Source: Chloroflexota bacterium (GTDB taxonomy: Bacteria > Chloroflexota > Anaerolineae > Aggregatilineales > Phototrophicaceae). From it: a stretch of DNA of 32,283 bases. Below the pieces are notes generated by a model that did not search any database, was not told the DNA's origin, and saw nothing but the letters and a program-made list of their open reading frames with translations. A program made the translations under genes and the position numbers. This document shows, in pieces, positions 1-7,017 of the stretch. The stretch is from assembly GCA_016223085.1 (NCBI GenBank), contig JACRPS010000022.1, positions 1 to 32,283 on the forward strand. Reading direction: 5' to 3'. Within the stretch, counting starts at the first letter, position 1, and each line of letters opens with the position of its first letter.

Positions 1-114
1 GATGTACGTCTTCCGCTTTCAGTTGATTTTTCGGTATGATCGTCATGACTTGGTTCGGCTAGGTTGGTGTGGTAACCAAACCCTACCCGTTCCAAGTCCC
101 TTGTCAAGTCCGTC

Positions 115-618
115 TCAACTTTCGTGATTCACTGAAATTGAACAAAAAAAGATCACTAACCCTATCAGCAAAATTACAAGATTGTAAAAAAGGGGTTTTG
201 TAGAATCATAGAGTACTAGTAACGCAAAAACGGGGAAGGCCAGCCAAAGAAAAGCATCAAGCTGTCTGATACCAAAGTCACATTGAACTAAAGTTTGCTT
301 CTCTTGAGTTTGTGTTATTGATCCTGTTGCTAACACCTTTACACTTCCGTACCAATTCTTAATTTTGAACCTTGTTATTTGATCGTCTGGAGAGGTAAAG
401 TCAATGTAAGTTGCTATCTTTACAGAATTATAATACTTTCCGTCTGCCTGTTGTAGAATAGATATACATTCTCCAACGGTATGAAGTGTGGTGAAATGAA
501 TTTTTTTAAACTTAATTAAATTGTCTAGTTGTGGCGAGAATTTCTGGTAGCGGTTCAAAAATGTCCTCTTGTTTATAAATTCAGTCTCATTGCTAAATAA
601 GCAACGAAATAAGATCAT
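115..618 (-). CDS. Uncharacterised AT-rich membrane protein
   Basis: I do not recognise this 167-residue protein. The first about 115 residues look soluble, with several beta-type stretches. The C-terminal third holds two hydrophobic segments (about residues 122-137 and 143-161) separated by a short polar turn, so it is probably anchored in the membrane by a C-terminal hairpin. The coding DNA is visibly AT-rich, with many A and T runs, unlike every gene between 1787 and 16249. That suggests recent acquisition. No good Shine-Dalgarno is visible before the ATG at 618, but a TATAAT on the minus strand lies about 56 bases upstream (674-679). It stands alone: no partner gene shares its strand nearby. 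It could be an accessory or phage-type gene, but no function is claimed. Confidence 0.55.
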   Translation of the reverse strand: MILFRCLFSNETEFINKRTFLNRYQKFSPQLDNLIKFKKIHFTTLHTVGECISILQQADGKYYNSVKIATYIDFTSPDDQITRFKIKNWYGSVKVLATGSITQTQEKQTLVQCDFGIRQLDAFLWLAFPVFALLVLYDSTKPLFYNLVILLIGLVIFFCSISVNHES

Positions 619-738
619 TCGAGAATACTAGCCACTTCTGGAGAGTTACTGAAAAAGTCGATAGTAACAAGTTATTATACATATACTACCTTTTAAAGGC
701 TACTTTCGACATCTGAATTTCATTTCAACCCAACCCCT

Positions 739-845
739 CTCGCCCTGGCTTGCTCCGGTAGTAGGTCGGGGGCGATGGTTTTGCAGGGCAGCTTGAGCAG
801 CGGGGGCGGGCGGGGCAGGGCGGCGATGGGGGCAGCGGGCAGGGC
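739..845. repeat. Imperfect direct repeat, copy 1, flanking the TA pair
   Basis: This copy shares with 1453-1536 the blocks CGCCCTGGCT, GCTCCGG, AGGTCGGGGGCG, TTTTGC and AGGGCGGCGATGGGG in the same order and orientation. The two copies bracket the antitoxin and the broken toxin, so they may be the ends of a mobile or recombining cassette, or simply a dispersed repeat. The order of shared blocks is seen directly; the role is inferred. Confidence 0.6.
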
Positions 846-864
846 AGAGAGTATTGGAATAGCC

Positions 865-894
865 GTGACAAGCACCGTTGGTACGCATTACAAT
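865..894 (+). promoter_or_regulatory. Probable promoter of the antitoxin gene
   Basis: GTGACA at 865-870 (five of six matches to TTGACA) and TACAAT at 889-894 (five of six to TATAAT) are separated by 18 bases. The ATG of the antitoxin follows at 930, with AGGCGG at 917-922 as ribosome binding site. Confidence 0.55.
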
Positions 895-929
895 ACTACA
901 CTGTTGGCATTTAGTCAGGCGGTGTTATT

Positions 930-1160
930 ATGGGTGTCCAATTAACTGTTGATTACGAACAAGTTGTCGAACTGGTCGAACAGCTTTCAGAGGAGCAGCA
1001 GCAAGCACTGATCGCTCGCCTGCTCAGGCAACGTGCACAGCAACGTCCGCTCACTGCTGAAGAAAAGATACAGCTTTTTGACGCGGCCAAATTGAGCAAC
1101 CTCGTCAACCAGTTGCCGTCAGTGCGTCGCCAGGATTGGTATGATGACGATGGCCGTTAA
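930..1160 (+). CDS. VapB-like antitoxin of a PIN-type toxin-antitoxin pair
   Basis: This small acidic/charged protein of 76 residues has a predicted helical core (residues 6-35, rich in E, Q and L) and an acidic tail ending QDWYDDDGR. That layout is common in small antitoxins placed directly before PIN-domain toxins. It is assigned mainly by context: the next frame opens inside its last codons and encodes an unmistakable PIN N-terminus. The start ATG has AGGCGG seven bases upstream and a good promoter. The antitoxin looks intact, while its toxin partner is broken by a deletion. It should bind the toxin and repress its own promoter if it behaves like its family. No specific DNA-binding fold (AbrB, RHH) is obvious in the sequence, so the fold is left open. 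Confidence 0.7.
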   Translation: MGVQLTVDYEQVVELVEQLSEEQQQALIARLLRQRAQQRPLTAEEKIQLFDAAKLSNLVNQLPSVRRQDWYDDDGR

Positions 1161-1414
1161 GGTATTTGTGGATACCAATATCCTACTGCGTGCGCTGCTC
1201 ACGGAAATTTCAAATCGCGGATGAAACGGCAGCGGTGAGAGAGAAACTCCTGGAACTGCTGCGCGCTTACCCCACCAGCGGCAAGCAAATCCATGATGCG
1301 AATATTGTTGCCACCATGCTGGCATCAGGCGTCGAGAGACTCATAACGCTCAACGTGGATGACATGAAACATTTTGCCGATGGAATCACCCTCATCCCTT
1401 TAACGGCGGACTAG
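1150..1414 (+). pseudogene. PIN-domain (VapC-like) toxin, broken by internal deletion
   Basis: The frame opening at 1150 (alternatives 1141, 1144) reads MAVKVFVDTNILLRALL, the classic first strand and first catalytic Asp of a PIN ribonuclease, then hits TGA at 1222. The next frame, from about 1208 to the TAG at 1414, reads FQIADETAAVREKLLELL and then HDANIVATMLASG and LITLNVDDMKHF, which are the last third of a PIN domain. Family members are about 130-140 residues; here only about 85 codons are left and the two parts are out of frame. So roughly 50 residues, including the central conserved acidic residue, appear lost at about 1204-1212. It should encode no active toxin. It overlaps the antitoxin by about 11 bases, as in a working operon. 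Confidence 0.8.
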
Positions 1415-1452
1415 TGTAAACTGAACATGGTGAAGAAATCTTCTGAATCCCA

Positions 1453-1536
1453 AACGCCCTGGCTCGCTCCGGCAGGTCGGGGGCGTTTGTTTTGCGGGTA
1501 GGGCGGCGATGGGGTGGCGGTAGCAGTTACAGACAT
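1453..1536. repeat. Imperfect direct repeat, copy 2, flanking the TA pair
   Basis: This is the partner of the copy at 739-845, with the same ordered blocks (CGCCCTGGCT, GCTCCGG, AGGTCGGGGGCG, TTTTGC, AGGGCGGCGATGGGG). It begins about 40 bases after the toxin remnant stops. Confidence 0.6.
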
Positions 1537-1543
1537 AACACCG

Positions 1544-1565
1544 GGGACACGGCATGCCGTGTCCC
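1544..1565. repeat. Perfect 22-base palindrome
   Basis: The left arm GGGACACGGCA is followed directly by its exact reverse complement, then TAC. Palindromes of this kind ending in CCCTAC are common dispersed repeats in cyanobacterial and Chloroflexota genomes (family knowledge). A second palindrome of the same style lies at 23155-23183. It could fold into a strong hairpin, but no T-run follows. Confidence 0.7.
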
Positions 1566-1606
1566 TACATGGAGAACAATTGACAGCGGTGCGGCCTAGT
1601 TTATGG

Positions 1607-1753
1607 CTACGCGGCCCGTTCCTTCAGCACGTCAATGTAGCTGCGGAGGATGTCCGTCACGGTGATGATGCCCACCAGCCGCCCCTCGCGCACCACCGGC
1701 AGGCTACCAAACCTGTAGGTGTTCATCCATTCGGCAGCGCGTTCGGCATTCCA
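1607..1753 (-). pseudogene. C-terminal remnant of a CBS-domain protein
   Basis: Read on the minus strand, the codons from 1753 down to the TAG at 1607-1609 give AAEWMNTYRFGSLPVVREG followed by LVGIITVTDILRSYIDVL. This is the second half of a CBS domain, with its typical G-LPVV and LVGIIT-DILR motifs. A TAA lies directly upstream (1754-1756) and no full CBS pair can be read before it. The only internal ATG (1726) would leave 39 residues. It is therefore best read as the truncated tail of a CBS-domain gene that once lay just downstream of the phosphomannomutase on the same strand. Whether a 39-residue product is made is unknown. Confidence 0.75.
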
Positions 1754-1786
1754 TTATCCTGGCCCAGCGCCTCGCCCCGATACCTT

Positions 1787-3172
1787 TTACAACGGCTCAA
1801 CTTCCGGGTAGGCTTTTAATGCGGCAAAAAACAGATCGCGGTAGGTGTACGCATCAGCTTCGGTTTCGCCCTCGAAGCGCAGGCTGAGCACCGGCTCGGT
1901 ATTACTGGCGCGCAGCAGCCCCCAGCCTTTCTCAAACCGGATGCGAATCCCATCCACGTCTACCACATCGCCTTTGTCAGCCAGCGCCGCTTTGACACCG
2001 GCGATGACCCGCTCTTTAGCCTCATCGGGGCAGTGGGGACGGTATTCCGGCGTGCTGACCAGCGTCGGGATGCTGGCGTTCAGCGCCGACAGCGGTTGAT
2101 CGCTGGCGGCCAGCAGTTGCAGCAGCCGTCCGGCCACAAAATAGGCATCGTCGTAGCCGTAATAATCCTCGCCCATGAAGATGTGGCCGCTCATCTCGCC
2201 GCCCAGCGGCGCGCCGATTTCCGCCATCTTCGCTTTAATAAGCGAGTGCCCGCTGATCCACATCACCGGCTGGCCGCCGCAGCGCGCCACCTCGTCAAAC
2301 AGCACCTGGCTGCTGAGGACATCCGCCACCACCGCCGCGCCGGGCTGCCGGGTCAGCAGGTCGCGCGCCAGCAGCGCCAGCACGCGGTCAGCCACGATGA
2401 TGCTGCCCTGTTCATCCACCACACCCACGCGGTCGGCGTCGCCATCAAAGGCCAAACCCACGTCCGCGCCATGCTGGCGGACGGCATCGCTGAGGTCGCG
2501 CAGGTTTTTCGGCTGCTGCGGGTCGGGCTGGTGGTTGGGGTAGCGGCCATCCGGTTCGCAGTACAGGCAGTCCACGACCGTATGCCCCCACCGCTTCAGC
2601 AGCGTCGGCGCGAACAGCCCAGCCGTGCCGTTGCCCGCGTCCATGACGACCTGCAGCGGGCGCGCCATCGTGATTCGCCCGGCGATGTCCTGCACATAGC
2701 GGCTGTAGGCGGTGTCGTCCGCGCCCACGCTGCCGCTGCCATAAGCGAGTTGACCGCGTTCGATCAAATGGAGCAGCGATTGAATCTGGTCACCGTACAG
2801 GTTGCGCCCGCCGACGCTCAGCTTAAAGCCGTTCTGGTCAGGCGCGAGGTGGCTGCCCGTCACCATCAGGCCACTGGCGTCGCCGCGCTGGATGGCGTGC
2901 CAGTACACCAGCGGCGTGGACACCAGCCCAATGTCCACCACGTCGCAGCCGCTGTCGGCCAGTCCCTGTATCGCCGCCCGCGAGAGGTTATACGACGAGT
3001 CACGGTTATCCCGCCCGACGACCGCCAATCGCTTGTGTTCCTCCCGCTGAAGTATCGTGCCAAACGCCTGGCCGATCAGCCGCGCGGCGTCCGGCGTCAC
3101 CAGCGCCTCAGCGCCCGCCGCCAGACCGCGAATGTCGTACTTCTTAAAGATTTTGGCGCTGATGGCCGTCAT
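1787..3172 (-). CDS. Phosphomannomutase/phosphoglucomutase (ManB-like)
   Basis: This enzyme (461 residues) of the alpha-D-phosphohexomutase family moves phosphate between C6 and C1 of mannose or glucose, giving sugar-1-phosphates for nucleotide-sugar synthesis in the cytoplasm. All four family signatures are present: the N-terminal KKYDIRG; the phosphoserine loop VTGSHLAP with Ser107; the Mg site DGDADR (Asp243/245/247); the sugar-binding GEMSGH (325-330); and the phosphate-binding RASNTEP (421-427). Length is normal. Substrate choice (mannose or glucose) cannot be settled from the sequence. The ATG at 3172 overlaps the stop of the upstream nucleotidyltransferase by four bases (ATGA type), so the two are surely co-transcribed and translationally coupled. 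The pair can supply GDP-mannose or a similar donor to the glycosyltransferases at 24983-28905. Confidence 0.93.
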   Translation of the reverse strand: MTAISAKIFKKYDIRGLAAGAEALVTPDAARLIGQAFGTILQREEHKRLAVVGRDNRDSSYNLSRAAIQGLADSGCDVVDIGLVSTPLVYWHAIQRGDASGLMVTGSHLAPDQNGFKLSVGGRNLYGDQIQSLLHLIERGQLAYGSGSVGADDTAYSRYVQDIAGRITMARPLQVVMDAGNGTAGLFAPTLLKRWGHTVVDCLYCEPDGRYPNHQPDPQQPKNLRDLSDAVRQHGADVGLAFDGDADRVGVVDEQGSIIVADRVLALLARDLLTRQPGAAVVADVLSSQVLFDEVARCGGQPVMWISGHSLIKAKMAEIGAPLGGEMSGHIFMGEDYYGYDDAYFVAGRLLQLLAASDQPLSALNASIPTLVSTPEYRPHCPDEAKERVIAGVKAALADKGDVVDVDGIRIRFEKGWGLLRASNTEPVLSLRFEGETEADAYTYRDLFFAALKAYPEVEPL

Positions 3173-4467
3173 GCTTCACCGCCGATCATGCCCAATTCCT
3201 GTTTGACAAACACGCGGATGCCGTCCGCCACGTCGTTCACAACATGCGTGCCGGGGCCGACCTGCGCCCGTTCGCCGATTTTGACGCCCGGCATGGTCAT
3301 CACGTCCACCGCCAAGAAAGCGTCGCGCCCGATGATCGCGCCCAGCTTGTCGCGCCCGGTGTTGATCTTTTGCCCCTTGACCATGCTGGATACAGTGCCT
3401 TTATCAATCCGCAGGTTGGCGGTAGTGCAGCCGGCGGAGAAGTTGACTCCCTGCGCAAAGACGGAGTCCAGCACGCGGCAGGCGTGCATGGCGCAGTTGT
3501 CGGCCACGTAGCTGCGGGCGACTTCGGTGGTGAAGCCCACTTCGCAGTGATTGAGCACCATTGAATTCCGCACCAGCGAGTTGTTGCCGACGACCGTATC
3601 CGCGCCAATGTAAGCCGGGCCGACCACCGCCGCGCCGGGGAAGATTTTCACCCGGTCGCCGATAAACACGTCGCCTACCAGAGTCGCGGTTTTGGCAATA
3701 AATGCCGTTTCCGCCACCATCTGCCCCTTGATCTGCGCCAGGTAATAATTCATCACATCCAGCACGTGCCAGGGGTATTTAAGGGCGCTCCAGTGGCCGG
3801 AGTAGGGTACTACATGGAACATGCGCGTTTTCATCAGCGCGTCCATCGCCCGTTCGTAGTGGTCGTCGGTGGGGATGTCACGGGCGTATTCAGCGCGGAT
3901 GGCGTCAAACAATACTCCGGCATCGCTGTGGATGTGGGCGACGATATTCACCAGATTGCTGGGGCGGTTCTCCGGGGCGGGCTTTTCGACCATGCCGGTG
4001 ATGCGCCCGTCACCGGTAACAATCAGATAGCCACCGGGGAAATAATTGCTGATGGCATAACCGGCCAGGTAGGAAGCATTGGGGTTGGTATTATAGGCAT
4101 TGAGGAGCGATAAATGCAGGCTGTCGTCCACCACGTCGTGAACCTGATTAATGTATATGGGCGTTTGCGTCCGCCTGGCCAGCAGCGGTTCGGCGCGGAG
4201 AATCGCGTCACCCATGCCCAGCGGTTCGGGCTGTACTGCGATCTGGACTGTCATCGCGCTCACCTGCTGCGCCAGCGTGGTGATGTCCGCCTGATTGTCC
4301 GGGTTGGCAATGATGATGGCCTCGGTGAAGCCCAGCGCCCGGTAACGCTGAAGCTGGCTGACTAACAGGGGTTCGGTGCCAAATCGTAATAAGGACTTTT
4401 CACGCAGCGGCCACATCCGAGACGACGCGCCGCCTGCCAGGATAATCAAAACCGGTGTTTGTGCCAT
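3169..4467 (-). CDS. Sugar nucleotidyltransferase with left-handed beta-helix tail
   Basis: This 432-residue cytoplasmic enzyme activates a sugar-1-phosphate with an NTP. Residues 5-30 hold the nucleotide-binding signature LAGGASSRMWPL followed by KSLL, as in mannose-1-phosphate guanylyltransferases and glucose-1-phosphate thymidylyltransferases. The catalytic domain runs to about residue 240. From about 255 on come hexapeptide-type repeats (VFIGDRVKIFPGAAVVGPAYIGA and similar), the left-handed beta-helix of GlmU/GlmM-partner type proteins. The start is supported by an excellent Shine-Dalgarno (AAGGAGGA about seven bases before the ATG). It is the first gene of a two-gene operon with the mutase, which makes its substrate. 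GDP-mannose synthesis is a sensible guess, but the NTP and sugar used cannot be read from the sequence. Confidence 0.88.
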   Translation of the reverse strand: MAQTPVLIILAGGASSRMWPLREKSLLRFGTEPLLVSQLQRYRALGFTEAIIIANPDNQADITTLAQQVSAMTVQIAVQPEPLGMGDAILRAEPLLARRTQTPIYINQVHDVVDDSLHLSLLNAYNTNPNASYLAGYAISNYFPGGYLIVTGDGRITGMVEKPAPENRPSNLVNIVAHIHSDAGVLFDAIRAEYARDIPTDDHYERAMDALMKTRMFHVVPYSGHWSALKYPWHVLDVMNYYLAQIKGQMVAETAFIAKTATLVGDVFIGDRVKIFPGAAVVGPAYIGADTVVGNNSLVRNSMVLNHCEVGFTTEVARSYVADNCAMHACRVLDSVFAQGVNFSAGCTTANLRIDKGTVSSMVKGQKINTGRDKLGAIIGRDAFLAVDVMTMPGVKIGERAQVGPGTHVVNDVADGIRVFVKQELGMIGGEA

Positions 4468-4656
4468 AGTTCCTCCTTCGTTGTTCCGTCGTCTATTCTA
4501 GCACTTTAAGTGATAATCTTCTGTGGGGCAAAACGCGAATTCTAGCAGGGCGACCATCCGGTACGCCGCGACACTGAAAGCGTGCCCCAACCTGAATACG
4601 CACGGAGCAAGCGGCAGCGCCCTCGGCTGACCGCAGAAAGTGCAGGTACACCCTTT

Positions 4657-5812
4657 ATGTCGCTCTATTCCGCCATCGGCGTGGACATCGGTAAGGACAG
4701 CCTCACCTTTGCCTTCGCCACCGACAGCCGTAACCGTTCCCGCTGGCCGGTTCGGACCATCACCTACGACAACCCGGACTGGCATCTCAAGGTGCTGGAA
4801 CTGATCGCCCCCGACGCCATCATTTGCGCCGAGCCGACCGGCTGGCACTACCTCACCCCGCTACTGACCGTCATCGAACAGATGACCACCGCCCACCTCT
4901 GGCTTGCCAGCCATGACGCCAGCCGCGCCGCCCGCCAGTCGGCCATCAGCGCCAGCAAAACCGACGAGATGGACGCCCGCGCCCTCGCCTACATCGCTGA
5001 CCGCATCGCGCACGGCGACCCGCCCCGCAACGTCCGCGCCTTCGACAGCCAGCTTGAGCAGCAGGTGTTGACCCTCCGCCTCTACGTTAATAAACTCGCC
5101 CGCCTCACCCGCGAAAGCACCCGCCTCCAGAACCAGATTGACGCCTTCGCTCATTCCCTCTGGCCGCTGCTGGCCCAGCGTAAAAAAACCTACCTCCGCC
5201 TCGCCGAACGTGGCATCCTCACCCCCCGCCAGATCAAGAACTTTGCCGTGATGCACATCGCCCGCACCACCGCCGAGCGCAAAGCCGATGGCTGGAACGG
5301 TCAGACCCTGCGCTTTATTGATGCCCTCGCCCGCGATCTGCCCGACATTGAGGTGAACCCCGTTGTTGCCGCCACCTTGCACGAACTGCTTGTCACCCTC
5401 CGCGCCAACGACGCCCAGGAAGTCGCCACCTGTCAGGTTATCCATGCCATTGTTCAACAGCCGCCCTTTGCTGAAGTCACCCGCCGCTGGATGACCATCC
5501 CCGCCTGCACCCTCGACTATTGCGCCGCCTTCCACGTCGCCACGCACGGCCAGGCGGAGCAATACACCGCCGATATGCTCAAGGCCGTCACTGGCATCAA
5601 CCCCCTGGCCTATTCCTCCGGCCAGAAGGACAGCGCCCGCCAGTCCCGCAAGGGCTACCGCCCCGCCCTCAACGCCGTCTGGACGTGGGCCATGCACCTG
5701 GTCAACCCCCGCCGCGCCGCCGATAACCCCGTGCGTGACTACTACACCGAACTGACCGCCCGCAACCACGCCCACGCCTTCACCGCCACCCGCAACAAGC
5801 TCGTTCGCAACT
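4657..5812 (+). CDS. IS110-family DEDD transposase/recombinase, 3' end altered
   Basis: The N-terminal RuvC-like DEDD domain is clear: VDIGKD (Asp10), CAEPTG (Glu59) and SKTDEMDAR (Asp103, Asp106). A helical linker follows (about 130-250), then a C-terminal Transposase_20-type domain with GINPLAYSSGQ, SRKGYRP, WTWAMHL and AFTATRNKLVR. ATG 4657 is chosen over an upstream extension because the family begins right at this point. After TRNKLVR (nt 5803) the frame turns into His/Pro/Arg-rich nonsense that shadows the next gene and only stops at 5988. Family members usually run some 20-35 residues further with conserved sequence. So the true C-terminus seems lost at a junction near 5803-5812, where the next gene starts. 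IS110 enzymes use a bridge RNA and make no terminal inverted repeats; none are seen here. Confidence 0.8.
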
Positions 5813-6187
5813 GTGGAAATCGAAACCCTCACCGTCCGCGCTTCCTGCACCATCCCCACCCAGCAGTACGGCAACGTCTCGCTGCACGTCGAAGCCATCG
5901 CCACCCTGTTCCCCGGCGACGACCCCACCTGCTGCACCCGCCGGCTGATGAACGGCATTCACGGCGCGCTGGCGCAAACCGTCCGTGAGCGCCTCGACCC
6001 CACCGACCCCGCCGTTGCCCGCTGGCTCGACGTGGTTGACCCGGACGACAATCCGCTGTGGCCGACCAACATCCAGCCCCCGCCGCCGCCCCTGTCCGCC
6101 GTGCTCAGGGAAGCCCAGGACGCCGCCAAGGATGCCGCCGATCACAACGGCGGCGCCGATCAGCAGGGCAGGGGGGTGCAGCCGTGA
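5813..6187 (+). CDS. Uncharacterised island protein, operon gene 1
   Basis: This 124-residue protein starts at GTG 5813 and is not recognised. The first about 60 residues form a beta-rich domain (VEIETLTVRASCTI, then QYGNVSLHVEAIATL and PGDDPT). That style resembles small phage or mobile-element proteins that carry a tyrosine-rich beta sheet, but no family is claimed. The tail is Pro-rich then Ala/Asp-rich and probably disordered. Its start lies within ten bases of the point where the upstream transposase loses its family sequence, and there is no Shine-Dalgarno, so its own leader may have been replaced. The stop TGA overlaps the GTG of the next gene (GTGA). Strong C bias at third codon positions matches the two genes behind it. 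Confidence 0.65.
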   Translation: MEIETLTVRASCTIPTQQYGNVSLHVEAIATLFPGDDPTCCTRRLMNGIHGALAQTVRERLDPTDPAVARWLDVVDPDDNPLWPTNIQPPPPPLSAVLREAQDAAKDAADHNGGADQQGRGVQP

Positions 6188-6366
6188 CGAAACCCATCAT
6201 CTGCGCCGCCTGTGGCCGCGCCGCCCATCCCGCGCCCACCGACCGCCGCCCCTGGATGCGGATAACCCTCGTCGGCGGTTTCACCATTCACCTCTGCCCG
6301 GCCTGCAACAGCATCTACCGCCGCACCACCGCCCGCCCCACCGCCCGGCAGGGAGGGCAGGACTGA
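6184..6366 (+). CDS. Small zinc-ribbon protein, operon gene 2
   Basis: This is a 60-residue protein from GTG 6184. It carries two CxxC knuckles, CAAC near residue 7 and CPAC near residue 40, separated by a short stretch with beta character (MRITLVGGFTIHL). That is the layout of a treble-clef or zinc-ribbon domain that binds one zinc ion. The tail is basic (RRTTARPTARQ), so nucleic-acid binding is possible. The start overlaps the stop of gene 1 by four bases, and its own stop overlaps the start of gene 3 by one base (TGATG), so expression is almost certainly coupled. Function beyond zinc binding is unknown. Confidence 0.68.
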   Translation: MTKPIICAACGRAAHPAPTDRRPWMRITLVGGFTIHLCPACNSIYRRTTARPTARQGGQD

Positions 6367-6638
6367 TGACCAGCTATCCGCCACTCTGGAACGCCCTCGA
6401 TGCGATCAACGACATGGAGGATGGCGACGCCACCCTCACCCCGCGCCGCGACGTGATTATCATGGACGCCCGCACCCGCCCGCTGACCTTCGTCCGCGTG
6501 TTCAGCCGTCAGCCGAAGTTGAACCCGCACACGACCAGGCTGATTAACGCCGCGCTGGAAGGCAGCCCCGATCATGACGTAGTCATCCTGTTCCAGCGCC
6601 CGCCGCACGCTGGCGACTACGCCTTCACCGACGAGTAA
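6366..6638 (+). CDS. Uncharacterised small protein, operon gene 3
   Basis: This 90-residue protein starts at ATG 6366, one base into the TGA of the zinc-ribbon gene. It has an acidic N-terminal helix (NALDAINDMEDGDA) and an alternating strand/helix core (DVIIMDARTRPLTFVRVF, then a helix TTRLINAALEG, then DVVILFQRPP). It could be a compact alpha/beta fold, but no family is recognised. A terminator hairpin at 6650-6698 follows, which makes it the last gene of a three-gene unit with 5813 and 6184. Codon use is as C-rich as its operon mates. Confidence 0.62.
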   Translation: MTSYPPLWNALDAINDMEDGDATLTPRRDVIIMDARTRPLTFVRVFSRQPKLNPHTTRLINAALEGSPDHDVVILFQRPPHAGDYAFTDE

Positions 6639-6649
6639 CCGCCGCGCCC

Positions 6650-6698
6650 GCGCCTGCCGTCCGCGCACCTCCACTAAAGCAGGAGGACAGGCGCTTTT
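6650..6698 (+). terminator. Rho-independent terminator of the small-gene operon
   Basis: GCGCCTG (6650-6656) pairs exactly with CAGGCGC (6688-6694), with an inner CCTCC/GGAGG stem (6668-6672 with 6682-6686), and TTTT follows at 6695-6698. It lies 12 bases after the stop of the third small gene. Confidence 0.65.
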
Positions 6699-6717
6699 CC
6701 GCACGCGCTTTCTGATT

Positions 6718-7017
6718 ATGGCCGCCACCCCGCCGCGTCAAGGCTACCCGCTACGCGGCGGGCTCCGCCCGGCCTTGACTGTCGGCGGGCGACCCCGGCG
6801 GCCTTGCTTAAAGCGCCGCGCGCGGCCAAAAACCGCGGATGGCGACTACTTCTACGTCGCCCGTCCACCTTACAAGGTGGCTCGCGCCGGCGAACAATGG
6901 CAAGCGCAGGTCTTTCTAAAAGACAACCTGCACGTCACCGGCTACGGCCACACCACCTGGGGCGCGCTGCGCCACGCACTCGAAAGCGCCCGCGCCATTC
7001 GCGCCCTCTGCAAATAG
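6718..7017 (+). CDS. Uncharacterised small island protein, start uncertain
   Basis: The last 57 codons (from about 6840) look truly coding: DGDYFYVARPPYKVA, then EQWQAQVFLKDNLHVTGYGHTTWGALRHAL, a small beta-beta-helix unit with good codon bias. The first about 40 residues are Arg/Pro-rich and overlap an inverted repeat (6737-6744 with 6772-6779), so the real start may lie further downstream. The ATG at 6718 is kept only because no better in-frame start with a ribosome binding site is visible. No family is recognised. It follows the terminator of the upstream operon, so it needs its own promoter, which I cannot see. Confidence 0.45.
   Translation: MAATPPRQGYPLRGGLRPALTVGGRPRRPCLKRRARPKTADGDYFYVARPPYKVARAGEQWQAQVFLKDNLHVTGYGHTTWGALRHALESARAIRALCK
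6737..6779. repeat. Inverted repeat within GC-rich island DNA
   Basis: GTCAAGGC (6737-6744) is the exact reverse complement of GCCTTGAC (6772-6779). The loop contains a further GC-rich partial palindrome (GGCGGGC...CCGCCC). It may act on DNA or RNA level; no function is assigned. Confidence 0.55.

Larger units (their letters stand above)
619..929. other. Intergenic region with G-rich repeat and two promoters
   Basis: No convincing gene is seen here. The left side carries the probable promoter of the minus-strand orphan protein (TATAAT complement at 674-679). The centre (about 739-845) is a G-rich stretch that recurs in imperfect form at 1453-1536, on the far side of the antitoxin/toxin pair. 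The right side holds the antitoxin promoter. Confidence 0.5.

Noticed and set aside
2033-3511. Long open frame on the plus strand opposite the phosphomannomutase
   Set aside because: The protein is His/Arg/Ala-rich without family sequence and lies fully antisense to two well-supported genes; it is a by-product of GC-rich codon use.
4468-4656. Left end of an IS110 element with a bridge RNA
   Set aside because: The space is right for it and ATTCTAGCA occurs twice (4495-4503, 4539-4547), but I see no structure or loop pattern that I could defend as a bridge RNA, and the repeats may only be -10 like boxes of the minus-strand gene.
4861-5958. Gly/Val-rich 365-codon frame antisense to the transposase
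   Set aside because: No domain, low complexity, and the plus-strand frame carries the complete DEDD motif set.
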